Program-made: the position numbers and the translations under genes
The notes under the pieces: model-generated
Seen by the model: the letters and a program-made list of their open reading frames with translations, nothing else
What the model was told of the DNA's origin: nothing
The model's database searches: none
Source of the DNA: an uncultured Lachnospiraceae bacterium
Lineage (GTDB): Bacteria; Bacillota; Clostridia; Lachnospirales; Lachnospiraceae
NCBI GenBank assembly: GCA_902782625.1
Contig: CACZNZ010000197.1
Coordinates: forward strand, 1 to 12,867
Direction: 5' to 3'
DNA length: 12,867 bases
Shown here: positions 6,356 to 12,867 of the stretch, in pieces
Numbering within the stretch: position 1 is the stretch's first letter
Layout of the letters: each line of letters begins with the position of its first letter

Positions 6356-6919
6356 ATGATTCTAAAGAAGACGAACGCTGTCCTGGGCCTGTTATCGATT
6401 CTGTTTATGCTTGGCCATATCGGATACAGCACTTTCTGCTATCTTACCTTTTATTACAATCCTTTTTTAAAACTGGTTTTCGCCATTCCATTTATGGTGC
6501 TGGTCTGCCTTCACGCCGTCTGCGGCATGCTGACAGTTATGCTTCAAAAGGATGGCGGCAGCATGAACCTGTATCCAAAGAAAAATATCCGTACGATTCT
6601 GCAGCGGGTAACCGCAGCACTGATCTTTCCACTTCTGATATTACATATCAATACTTTTTCCCTGATGCAGCTATGTGCGAAAAAAGGTTTAAAAGCAGGC
6701 ATTGTACTGCTGATTCTGGCTGAACTTCTGTTTTTTGCCGTCGTAATCGCCCATGTGGCAGTCTCTCTGTCAAAAGGCCTTATCACGTTAGGCTTCTTAA
6801 CTTCTGAAAAGACCATGGGAGTTCTGGACCGTATTGTCTATATCTGTGGTGCCGTCTTCTACTGTATTGCAGTCTATGCCATTGTCAAAGGGCAGATCTT
6901 TATGTTCTTGTTAAGCTGA
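6356..6919 (+). CDS. sdhC: Succinate dehydrogenase/fumarate reductase cytochrome b subunit
   Basis: Membrane anchor and quinone-reacting subunit of a three-subunit complex II-type enzyme (187 aa). Five hydrophobic helices are visible, at about residues 8-32, 37-63, 82-106, 114-140 and 158-186. Four His lie within the helices, at 21, 53, 97 and 133; the spacing resembles the four heme ligands of Bacillus SdhC, so two b hemes are expected. The family-like LQRVTAAL segment begins helix III (82-89). AGGAGA (6345-6350) sets the ATG at 6356. An overlapping frame starting at 6340 is a shadow, since only this frame gives a sensible membrane protein. It is first in the operon, 30 nt before the flavoprotein, the order seen in Bacillus sdhCAB. 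Sequence similarity within this family is low, so the assignment leans partly on context. Confidence 0.85.
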   Translation: MILKKTNAVLGLLSILFMLGHIGYSTFCYLTFYYNPFLKLVFAIPFMVLVCLHAVCGMLTVMLQKDGGSMNLYPKKNIRTILQRVTAALIFPLLILHINTFSLMQLCAKKGLKAGIVLLILAELLFFAVVIAHVAVSLSKGLITLGFLTSEKTMGVLDRIVYICGAVFYCIAVYAIVKGQIFMFLLS

Positions 6920-6949
6920 CAATTCTTAAGAGAAATTAAGGAGTTATTT

Positions 6950-8584
6950 ATGAAAAAGGTTCTCATTATAGGAAGCGGAATCTCCGGGATGTCCTGTGCC
7001 GTAAAACTGGCTGAAGCCGGCATTTATGTGCTGCTCATATCTCCCTTTCCTTCCGAGCGGTCCCAATCTGTGATGGCGGCAGGAGGAATCAATGCTGTTT
7101 TGCCGGATTGTGAAGAAGGGGATTCTGTGTCCTGTCATATCGAAGATACTCTGAAAGGCGGGGACAGCCTGGCCGGGGGAAAAGCTGTTGAGGGACTATG
7201 CCGGCATGCAGAAGAGGTGATCCGTTATCTGGAAGGAATAGGAACTGTATTTACCGTGGATAATTCCGGACACCCTGTAAGAAGAGCATTTGGCGGGCAA
7301 AGTTACAGAAGGACCTGTTACTGTGGTGCATCCACCGGAAAACAGATTGTATCTGCTCTTGTCATGGAAGCCCGCCGATTGGAGGCAGCAGGATTCATTG
7401 AGCGCAGGATCGCGACCTGTTTTCATTCTGCCCTGATCAGGGATGGGAAATGTTACGGGGCGCTGCTCTGTGATAACAAAGGCAGAAAGCTGTATACAGA
7501 ATATGCAGATGCCCTTGTGATGGCAACCGGCGGCCAGAATGCCCTGTTCGGAAAAACCACCGGCTCTACCCTCTGCGACGGATATGCTGCCGGGAAACTG
7601 TTTTTACAGGGGGCAGAACTGAAGAACCTGGAATTTATCCAATATCACCCTACCACCATAGAGACATCCCAGAAGCGTATCCTGGTATCAGAAGCGGTTC
7701 GGGGAGAAGGCGGCAGACTGTTCTTTATGGACAAGGGAAACAGGAAATATTTCACGGAGGACAAGTACGGTCCCCGGGGAAATCTGATGACACGTGACCT
7801 CGTGAGCAGAGAGATTTATGCAGCCGGAAAAGACGTATATCTGGACATCTCCTTCCTGAACAGGAAGATCATTGACCAAAAGCTCCCGGAAGTAAGGGAT
7901 GTATGCATGAAATACAAAGGAATCGACATCAGCCGTGAACCGATCCCTGTTGCGCCTTCGGTACATTTTTTCATGGGAGGTCTGGCAGTCCGGCTGAATC
8001 ATGAGACAAATATCAGAAACCTGTTTGCCATCGGCGAATGCGCCTCCATTTATCACGGGGCCAATCGCTTAGGCGGGAATTCCCTGCTGGCAGCTCTATA
8101 TTCCGGCATGGTTGTGGCGAAGGAGCTTGACGGAAGGGAAAATGACACGAAAAAAGAAGATTTCAGTGGATATCTTGCCGACGAGGACCAAAAGCTTCAG
8201 AAAATGGCCGAAAGCAGAAGCCGGTTCCCAGTTATGTACATCCGGGATATGGCTGCAGAAACCATGGAGAAACAGCTTGGCATTGTCCGTAATGAGGAAG
8301 CCCTGAAAGAAGGCATTTCGGAAATAGAGTACTATCTGTCTGTTGCCGACAGAATCTGCTACGACAGCAGCGTCCCTGTGTATACGAATTACTCCCTGCA
8401 GGCGATTTTATCGCTGGCGCTTGCCACTCTGACCTGTGCCAAAGAACGCAGGGAAAGCAGAGGTGCCCATTACAGAACAGATTATACGGAAACGAAAACA
8501 GACTACGAATACGCAACGATCATATCTTTTGATCATGGGCAGTATCGTGTGCGGCTTGACAAGGAGTTCGAATATGAAAGTTAG
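6950..8584 (+). CDS. sdhA: Succinate dehydrogenase/fumarate reductase flavoprotein subunit
   Basis: Catalytic subunit interconverting succinate and fumarate on FAD (544 aa). An N-terminal Rossmann motif GSGISG (8-13) is followed by AAGGINAV (43-50) and the FGGQSYRRTCYCGASTG segment (114-130). Active-site elements include HPTTI (233-237), the SEAVRGEGG motif (248-255), NLMTRDLVSRE (278-288), HFFMGG (339-344) and GECASIYHGANRLGGNSLL (362-380). The helical C-terminal part contains ESRGAHYRTDY (502-512). It aligns from memory with the Bacillus/Wolinella type rather than the four-subunit enterobacterial type. The RSH(S/T) motif whose His carries covalent FAD is RSQS here (37-40), with Gln39 in place of His. 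NadB was considered, but the operon and the presence of the iron-sulfur and cytochrome subunits exclude it. AAGGAG (6938-6943) supports the start. Confidence 0.93.
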   Translation: MKKVLIIGSGISGMSCAVKLAEAGIYVLLISPFPSERSQSVMAAGGINAVLPDCEEGDSVSCHIEDTLKGGDSLAGGKAVEGLCRHAEEVIRYLEGIGTVFTVDNSGHPVRRAFGGQSYRRTCYCGASTGKQIVSALVMEARRLEAAGFIERRIATCFHSALIRDGKCYGALLCDNKGRKLYTEYADALVMATGGQNALFGKTTGSTLCDGYAAGKLFLQGAELKNLEFIQYHPTTIETSQKRILVSEAVRGEGGRLFFMDKGNRKYFTEDKYGPRGNLMTRDLVSREIYAAGKDVYLDISFLNRKIIDQKLPEVRDVCMKYKGIDISREPIPVAPSVHFFMGGLAVRLNHETNIRNLFAIGECASIYHGANRLGGNSLLAALYSGMVVAKELDGRENDTKKEDFSGYLADEDQKLQKMAESRSRFPVMYIRDMAAETMEKQLGIVRNEEALKEGISEIEYYLSVADRICYDSSVPVYTNYSLQAILSLALATLTCAKERRESRGAHYRTDYTETKTDYEYATIISFDHGQYRVRLDKEFEYES

Positions 8585-9260
8585 AATCTTACGACAGGAG
8601 ACTCCGAAATCGGAGAGCTATTGGGAGACTTTTCAGGCAGACGTTTCAGAAGAGATGTCCATCGCCGGATTATTGGATTATCTGAATTATCACGATGATA
8701 TCGAAGATGAAAATGGCAGGAAAACCACTCGGATCGGATGGGAATGCTCCTGTCTGCAGGGTGTCTGCGGTGCCTGTGCCATGGTAATCAACGGCATACC
8801 GGCCCTGGCCTGTGAGACCTTTATCAAACATCAAAAAGGCGACGTCATCACCATCCGTCCCCTGCAGAAGTTTCCAGTGATCCACGATCTGATAGTGGAC
8901 AGATCGGTTATACAGGAGAATCTGAAACAGGCGAATATCTTCATCGAAGAATACCGGCCGGATAGGAACAGACCCTTCGGAGAAAAAGAACACCTGCATC
9001 ATTATACGGCGGCTAAATGTTTAAAATGCGGCCTGTGTCTGGAAGTATGCCCCAACTATGTGAATGGCCAGAACTTCTATGGTGCTATTTTCGCAAACGA
9101 CTGTTACCTGGTCTATGCTCGCAACCGGGCTAAATCCGGCCACATCCGCAAAATCTACGGGCAGCATTTTGGAAGTGGCTGTTCTAAAGCGCTCTCCTGT
9201 ATGGATGTCTGCCCGATGAAGATTTCGACACTTGCCTCCATGGGCAAGCTAAACAGATAA
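8574..9260 (+). CDS. sdhB: Succinate dehydrogenase/fumarate reductase iron-sulfur subunit
   Basis: Electron-transfer subunit linking flavin to heme/quinone (228 aa). The N-terminal plant-ferredoxin-like domain has the [2Fe-2S] ligands C60, C65, C68 and C80 (CLQGVCGAC then C). The C-terminal domain carries CxxCxxCxxxCP (C149, C152, C155, C159) and CxxxxxCxxxCP (C203, C209, C213), the full ligand set for a [4Fe-4S] and a [3Fe-4S] cluster. Start 8574 is chosen over 8436, which lies deep inside the flavoprotein gene: AAGGAG (8561-8566) is 7 nt away, homology begins there, and the resulting 11-nt overlap with the flavoprotein stop suggests coupling. No separate FrdD-type second anchor follows; the operon ends 14 nt before a convergent gene with no obvious terminator. 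Confidence 0.93.
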   Translation: MKVRILRQETPKSESYWETFQADVSEEMSIAGLLDYLNYHDDIEDENGRKTTRIGWECSCLQGVCGACAMVINGIPALACETFIKHQKGDVITIRPLQKFPVIHDLIVDRSVIQENLKQANIFIEEYRPDRNRPFGEKEHLHHYTAAKCLKCGLCLEVCPNYVNGQNFYGAIFANDCYLVYARNRAKSGHIRKIYGQHFGSGCSKALSCMDVCPMKISTLASMGKLNR

Positions 9261-9274
9261 ATGTTTCACGGATA

Positions 9275-10411
9275 TCATCCTTCCTGTATCGCATCCCGCC
9301 AGAAACAATACAGGTATCCGAAGATCACAAACACAAAGATCACCGTCAGTGCTATATTGATATACATCTGCTGCCGAAACAGCATCATGAATATCGTAAA
9401 TCCGCCAAATACCGCGATCAGTATGAGAAAACATTTTCTGGTAAGTTTCATCCGCTGCTTTCCATACCTTTCTGTCAGCAGAAGTGCGATATAATATAAC
9501 ATCAGCGAGCATATCATGAATACTGTTTTCGGAAGGATATCCACCTCTGGTTCCCTCATAAACTCCAGCGCGATCGTAATATTACTCAGCGAAAAAATCA
9601 AAAAGACATGGATCAGCATATACCCTGACCCGCTTGTTCTCATCTCCCGGTTGACCAGTTTATCGTACATTAACCCATAGCTTAAGAAAAGGCCGACAAC
9701 GATCAGAAAAGCCATCACGGAAAAGTAGATTGTGCGAAAGCCGAAACCGCCCTGAAAGTAAGCAGAAATTGCAATGATCATTTCCCCAAAAGTAAAGACC
9801 ACATAAAGCATCGCCCTCTCCGTCAGATGGGCAAAATCAACCGCTACAAGATTGTTTATTTTTGCCAGAAAGAAGGTACTGACAATCCCGAATATCATCG
9901 CTACAGGTGAAAGCGTAATCCCTGTCATGGCATAGACCGGCAGGGAGATCAAAAGAATTCCGATCTGTATCAAAAGCTGAAAGATCGTCCCTTTGATCTG
10001 CACAGCTTCCCACGGTGCATCCTCAGGCGTCTTTCGTAATTTATACAAATACAGGCATGTAATATTCACCAGAATCAAGGCCCAGGCTCCATTGTAGCGA
10101 TAGAAATACCTATGCCACTCCACTCTTGTCCCGTCCGCCATATAGTACAGAAGGTACATATTGATAAAAATACAGACAGCTTCTGCCCTGTCATTCGAAC
10201 CATACCGGTTGATATAAAATGTCGTATAGCTCCAAATCTGTATGATGATCAGTGTACAGAGGATATATGTCCCGAAAAGTTCCGGTCTGACAAACCCATC
10301 TTTCACGTGTGAAATCAACGAGCTGTTACGGCCAATCAGATAGACAAATATGAGATCATAGACCAGTTCCAGATATTCTACTTTCTTTTCCTCGTTATGC
10401 TGTTCAAACAT
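9275..10411 (-). CDS. LtrA-family polytopic membrane protein (378 aa)
   Basis: Member of the low-temperature-requirement protein A family; its molecular function is not established. The family signature near the start is VEYLELVYDLIFVYLIGR, and a second conserved part is HLTERAMLYVVFTFGEMIIAISAY. About ten or more hydrophobic helices fill the rest of the chain. I chose the start at 10411 because GAGGGAAC lies 4-11 nt upstream of it; an in-frame ATG at 10438 would give 387 aa but has only weak Shine-Dalgarno support. It converges on the iron-sulfur subunit gene and diverges from the lipoprotein gene, so it is a single-gene unit. LtrA was named from a cold-sensitive Listeria mutant; a cold role here is not shown. 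Confidence 0.85.
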   Translation of the reverse strand: MFEQHNEEKKVEYLELVYDLIFVYLIGRNSSLISHVKDGFVRPELFGTYILCTLIIIQIWSYTTFYINRYGSNDRAEAVCIFINMYLLYYMADGTRVEWHRYFYRYNGAWALILVNITCLYLYKLRKTPEDAPWEAVQIKGTIFQLLIQIGILLISLPVYAMTGITLSPVAMIFGIVSTFFLAKINNLVAVDFAHLTERAMLYVVFTFGEMIIAISAYFQGGFGFRTIYFSVMAFLIVVGLFLSYGLMYDKLVNREMRTSGSGYMLIHVFLIFSLSNITIALEFMREPEVDILPKTVFMICSLMLYYIALLLTERYGKQRMKLTRKCFLILIAVFGGFTIFMMLFRQQMYINIALTVIFVFVIFGYLYCFWRDAIQEG

Positions 10412-10467
10412 TTTTGTTCCCTCTTTTTTACTGCGCACATCTTTGATCTGCTTTATACCGTAAGATG

Positions 10468-10496
10468 ATTATAACAGTTCGACTATATTTCGTAAA
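10468..10496 (-). promoter_or_regulatory. Predicted promoter of the LtrA-family gene
   Basis: On the minus strand, TTTACG (10496-10491), a 17-nt spacer and a perfect TATAAT (10473-10468) form a sigma-A promoter. Transcription would begin around 10461, leaving about 50 nt of leader before the preferred start at 10411. Confidence 0.7.
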
Positions 10497-10545
10497 CAAA
10501 CAGAATACCACTGCTTCTGATAAAAACTGTTATATTATTCTGTGA

Positions 10546-10574
10546 TACTTCTGTGACATTTCAGATGCTATAAT
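10546..10574 (+). promoter_or_regulatory. Predicted extended -10 promoter of the YkuD lipoprotein gene
   Basis: A perfect TATAAT (10569-10574) is preceded by TGC, giving an extended -10 element. The position 17 nt upstream (TACTTC, 10546-10551) is a poor -35. The start codon lies 50 nt downstream. The 186-213 nt between the two divergent genes holds only these two promoters and leaders as far as I can see. Confidence 0.6.
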
Positions 10575-10624
10575 AACACCATCCAAAGAACAAAACCTAT
10601 CAACATAAAAAAGGAGGGATTCTT

Positions 10625-11785
10625 ATGACAAGAAAAGGACTATTATGTGCATTTATGGCTGCCGCTCTCATGGCTGCCACCGTAGGATGCGGATCAGCAT
10701 CCAAAGCAGGAGCTGAAGCTACCACCAATTCCCCGGCAAAGACACAGGCTGCTATAGATGTGAACAGTCTGGAACCGTCTCCTGACTGGGTCGGCAAGCT
10801 GGATGCAGCAAAAGATGCCGATCAGGTTTTCGTTGTCGCAGGTGTTGGTGAGACAACCGCCTATGTATCAATGCATGAAAAGGATGCGAACGGCAAGTGG
10901 AAAGAGATTTTGACGACACCCGGTTACATCGGCAAATACGGACTTGGCAAAACAAAGGAAGGCGATGCCAAGACACCGGTAGGAATCTATCATTTTAATT
11001 ACGCTTTCGGTATCGCAGATGATCCCGGATGTGCACTTCCTTATCAGAAGGTAACTGACGACGACTACTGGTCCGGCGACCAGAGAGAAGGCCATCACTA
11101 CAATGAGATGGTAAGCATCAAAGATATCCCGGATCTGAACACAGAGGATTCCGAGCATATCGTTGACTATACCTATCAGTATCAGCACTGTCTGAACGTC
11201 AGCTGGAACGAAGACGGAGAAGCCGGCAAAGGCTCTGCAATCTTCCTTCACTGCTTAGGACCGTACAAACCTTATACGGGCGGCTGCATTGCGATCCCGC
11301 AGGACAAGATGGTTACCGCCATGCAGAATGTGAAAAAAGACTGTGTCGTTATCATCGATACGTTAGAAAAGATCGCACCGGACTTTTATGAGGACTGGGA
11401 TCTTGGCCCGAAGAAAGAGGATGCTGCATCTTCTGACGTAGCCATCGACTATGGAAAATCCAAACTTTACACAAAAGAAGATATGGATGCAGCCATCGAA
11501 AAAATCAATGCGGAGTTTGGCAACTGGAAAGGCTGTGAAATGCACAGCATCCGCTTTGCCTCCGATGACTTCAACAGTGATGATAATATCAAATGGGTAA
11601 ATGAACTTAAAGAAGGAAAAAACTACACACAGTGCATTCAGTTTCTCTCAGATTTCCATTCCCCGGTAAAAGATGAAGATCTGAAAAATACCGCATGGGA
11701 GCCTGACCAGGAGTACAAAGACTATCAGTGGGTTCTGGCTCGTACAGACGGCGGAGAATGGGAACTGGTAAACTGGGGATATTAA
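10625..11785 (+). CDS. Lipoprotein with YkuD (L,D-transpeptidase-like) domain and C-terminal domain
   Basis: Predicted cell-surface lipoprotein (386 aa). A signal peptide with lipobox ATVGC places the lipidated Cys at 22, followed by a Ser/Thr/Ala-rich linker. Residues about 65-245 match the YkuD family of the COG3786 type: KTPVGIYHFNYAFG (116-129), HHYNEMV, KGSAIFLH (202-209) and TGGCIAIP (218-225). His209 and the nucleophile Cys221 are present, but the Arg usual in SHGCIR is Ala here, as I recall for the COG3786 branch. The likely substrate is peptidoglycan stem peptide, either as cross-linking or carboxypeptidase activity. Residues about 275-386 form a separate domain (LYTKEDMDAAIEKINAEF..., ending QWVLARTDGGEWELVNWGY). 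I recall similar tails on secreted clostridial proteins, with no known role. The strong AAGGAGGG (10611-10618) 6 nt before ATG fixes the start. Confidence 0.87.
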   Translation: MTRKGLLCAFMAAALMAATVGCGSASKAGAEATTNSPAKTQAAIDVNSLEPSPDWVGKLDAAKDADQVFVVAGVGETTAYVSMHEKDANGKWKEILTTPGYIGKYGLGKTKEGDAKTPVGIYHFNYAFGIADDPGCALPYQKVTDDDYWSGDQREGHHYNEMVSIKDIPDLNTEDSEHIVDYTYQYQHCLNVSWNEDGEAGKGSAIFLHCLGPYKPYTGGCIAIPQDKMVTAMQNVKKDCVVIIDTLEKIAPDFYEDWDLGPKKEDAASSDVAIDYGKSKLYTKEDMDAAIEKINAEFGNWKGCEMHSIRFASDDFNSDDNIKWVNELKEGKNYTQCIQFLSDFHSPVKDEDLKNTAWEPDQEYKDYQWVLARTDGGEWELVNWGY

Positions 11786-11813
11786 ACAATGCAAAACTTG
11801 CTCTGACACAAGT

Positions 11814-11848
11814 AAAAAAGGGCTGTCGCAAAGCGGCAGCTCTTTTTT
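11814..11848. terminator. Bidirectional rho-independent terminator
   Basis: A 16-bp stem (11814-11829 with 11833-11848, all pairs formed allowing two G-U pairs) surrounds an AAA loop. It starts with six A and ends with six T, so it can work in both directions. It serves the lipoprotein gene on the plus strand (28 nt after its stop) and larC on the minus strand (39 nt after its stop). Confidence 0.93.
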
Positions 11849-11887
11849 AAGTTCTTATTATCTTGTATGAAATGAATGGTGTAAAAG

Positions 11888-12688
11888 TTATTCACCCCAG
11901 AAAACACGCACACAGTTGGCCGATGCAAATTCTTTTGTTCCCATGCCGTATCCGATCTTTCTGATCGTCATCAACGGCCTTAGTCCGAACTCCTGTGCAT
12001 AATATCCGGCTAATGCGGCACCGGTCGGCGTTGTAAGCTCTCCTTCCTCGTGTCCGGCACTGGTAGGAATCCCCTGCAGTAATAATGCTGTTGCAGGCGC
12101 AGGCACCGGCAGGATGCCATGAGCACATCGTACCGATCCGAATCCCGTCACGATCGGGGAAAAGACTATTTTTTCAGCGCCAATCTTTTCTATCATATAG
12201 GCACAGCCGACAATATCAGCGACCGCATCCATCGATCCCACTTCATGAAAATGAATCTGACTGACATCTTTTTGATGGACCTGGCTCTCTGCCTCCGCGA
12301 TTCTTTGATAGATGGCTTTTGCATCTTCTTTCACTTTTTCTGAGACCTCAAGCGAATCAATGATCTCGATAATCTGACTCATGCCGGTATGACTGTGGGA
12401 ATGATGATGATCATGGTGGTCGTGATGCCCATGATGACCGTGATGCTCATGGTGGTGATGTTCGTGCACATCCTCACTTTTTTCTTCCCGTCCATCAACC
12501 AGGACATGGATATGGGCTCCGTAGATGCCGCAGCTTTCTTTTCTGTCCCACTGGTAAGTGACATGCGCAATCCCGATATCGTTCAGTTCTTCTACCGTCT
12601 TTTTCGGATCATCCATCAGATCTGCCAATGCTGAAAGAAGCATATCTCCGGCAATTCCCATATTACATTCTATATACAGATTCTTCAT
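11888..12688 (-). CDS. larC: LarC1, nickel-insertion protein for the nickel-pincer cofactor (266 aa)
   Basis: LarC is the nickel chelatase that loads Ni into the pyridinium-bisthiocarboxylate mononucleotide used by lactate racemase and related enzymes. The start YIECNMGIAGDMLLSAL, the conserved QIHFHEVGSMDAVADIVG (about 144-161), the SVRCAHGILPVPAPATALLL segment, GELTTPTGAALAGYY and the ending IGYGMGTKEFASANCVRVFWGE identify the LarC1 part. Residues 75-100 hold 18 His in 26 positions (HEHHHHEHHGHHGHH...), a probable nickel store. Full LarC proteins have a further LarC2 domain, made in Lactobacillus by programmed frameshifting. Here only 39 nt separate the stop from a strong terminator, so no LarC2 can follow. 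larB ends 37 nt upstream. The ribosome binding site is weak (GGGTG, 7 nt before ATG). Confidence 0.9.
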   Translation of the reverse strand: MKNLYIECNMGIAGDMLLSALADLMDDPKKTVEELNDIGIAHVTYQWDRKESCGIYGAHIHVLVDGREEKSEDVHEHHHHEHHGHHGHHDHHDHHHSHSHTGMSQIIEIIDSLEVSEKVKEDAKAIYQRIAEAESQVHQKDVSQIHFHEVGSMDAVADIVGCAYMIEKIGAEKIVFSPIVTGFGSVRCAHGILPVPAPATALLLQGIPTSAGHEEGELTTPTGAALAGYYAQEFGLRPLMTIRKIGYGMGTKEFASANCVRVFWGE

Positions 12689-12725
12689 CGTTATACACCC
12701 AATTTATTTCTTCCTTTACAAAGAC

Positions 12726-12867
12726 CTATGGCCGGATCCCCATACGGTTGATCTGTGTGGCGATATATCCTGCTCCATATCCATTATCGATATTCACTAC
12801 CGCAATCCCGTTAGCGCAGGAATTGATCATGGTAAGAAGTGCAGACAGGCCATGCATGCTGGCTCCG
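12726..12867 (-). CDS. larB: LarB, C-terminal end (partial at window edge)
   Basis: The last 46 residues of a protein that continues beyond the window. The visible sequence [16 protein letters not shown] followed by [23 protein letters not shown] matches the C terminus of LarB, the PurE-like enzyme that carboxylates and hydrolyses nicotinic acid adenine dinucleotide in the first step of nickel-pincer cofactor synthesis. The TAG stop is at 12728-12726. It lies directly upstream of larC on the same strand, the usual larB-larC order, so co-transcription from a promoter outside the window is expected. Confidence 0.88.
   Translation of the reverse strand, partial: GASMHGLSALLTMINSCANGIAVVNIDNGYGAGYIATQINRMGIRP

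Noticed and set aside
6340..6723. Alternative plus-strand 127-codon frame over the cytochrome b gene
   Set aside because: It overlaps the clear five-helix, four-His membrane protein in another frame and shows no family features.
8436..8573. Long N-terminal extension of the iron-sulfur subunit starting at 8436
   Set aside because: It would overlap the flavoprotein gene by about 150 nt and lacks homology; the ATG at 8574 has AAGGAG at the right distance.
6950..8584. L-aspartate oxidase (NadB) because of the missing covalent-FAD His
   Set aside because: The next gene encodes the Fe-S subunit and the previous one a cytochrome b anchor, and the motifs match Bacillus-type SdhA more closely.
12389..12634. 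Plus-strand Met/Val-rich open frame opposite larC
   Set aside because: It is the antisense of the LarC His tract (CAT/CAC repeats reading as ATG/GTG), without a ribosome binding site.

Overview
The window looks like a chromosomal segment of an anaerobic, moderate-GC Firmicute, most likely a Lachnospiraceae/Clostridia gut bacterium. This is inferred from strong AAGGAGG-type ribosome binding sites, Gram-positive protein families (YhgE/Pip, a Bacillus-type three-subunit succinate dehydrogenase/fumarate reductase, a lipoprotein YkuD enzyme, LarB/LarC) and gene style. No rRNA, credible tRNA, CRISPR array, transposase or phage gene is visible.

Layout: (1) Positions 1-397 hold no credible gene. They contain two strong rho-independent terminators and, between them, an unexplained array of short perfect hairpins, all with 3-nt loops, bracketed by a 15-bp direct repeat. 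(2) Positions 398-5595 are a plus-strand operon of two tandem YhgE/Pip membrane proteins and a small two-helix potassium channel. The first YhgE/Pip gene is one 853-codon frame broken by a single in-frame TAA at 1727-1729; the second is intact. (3) Positions 5631-6243 are a minus-strand mazEF-type toxin-antitoxin module. It has a textbook promoter with a 41-bp near-perfect palindromic operator lying over it, and a short-loop MazF-like toxin. (4) Positions 6356-9260 are a plus-strand operon for a three-subunit succinate:quinone or quinol:fumarate oxidoreductase (cytochrome b, flavoprotein, iron-sulfur protein, in the order of Bacillus sdhCAB). The flavoprotein has Gln where the covalent-FAD His is expected, which favours fumarate reduction. 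(5) A convergent minus-strand LtrA-family membrane protein ends 14 nt from it. (6) A divergent plus-strand lipoprotein combines an L,D-transpeptidase-like YkuD domain with a C-terminal domain of unknown role, and ends in a bidirectional terminator. (7) On the far side, converging on that terminator, lie larC (only the LarC1 half, with a His-rich tract) and the 3' end of larB, for the nickel-pincer nucleotide cofactor.

No wholly new multi-gene system is evident. The points most worth a second look are the hairpin array near the start, the nonsense-interrupted YhgE/Pip gene beside its intact paralogue, the flavoprotein His-to-Gln change, and a LarC1 with no LarC2 after it.
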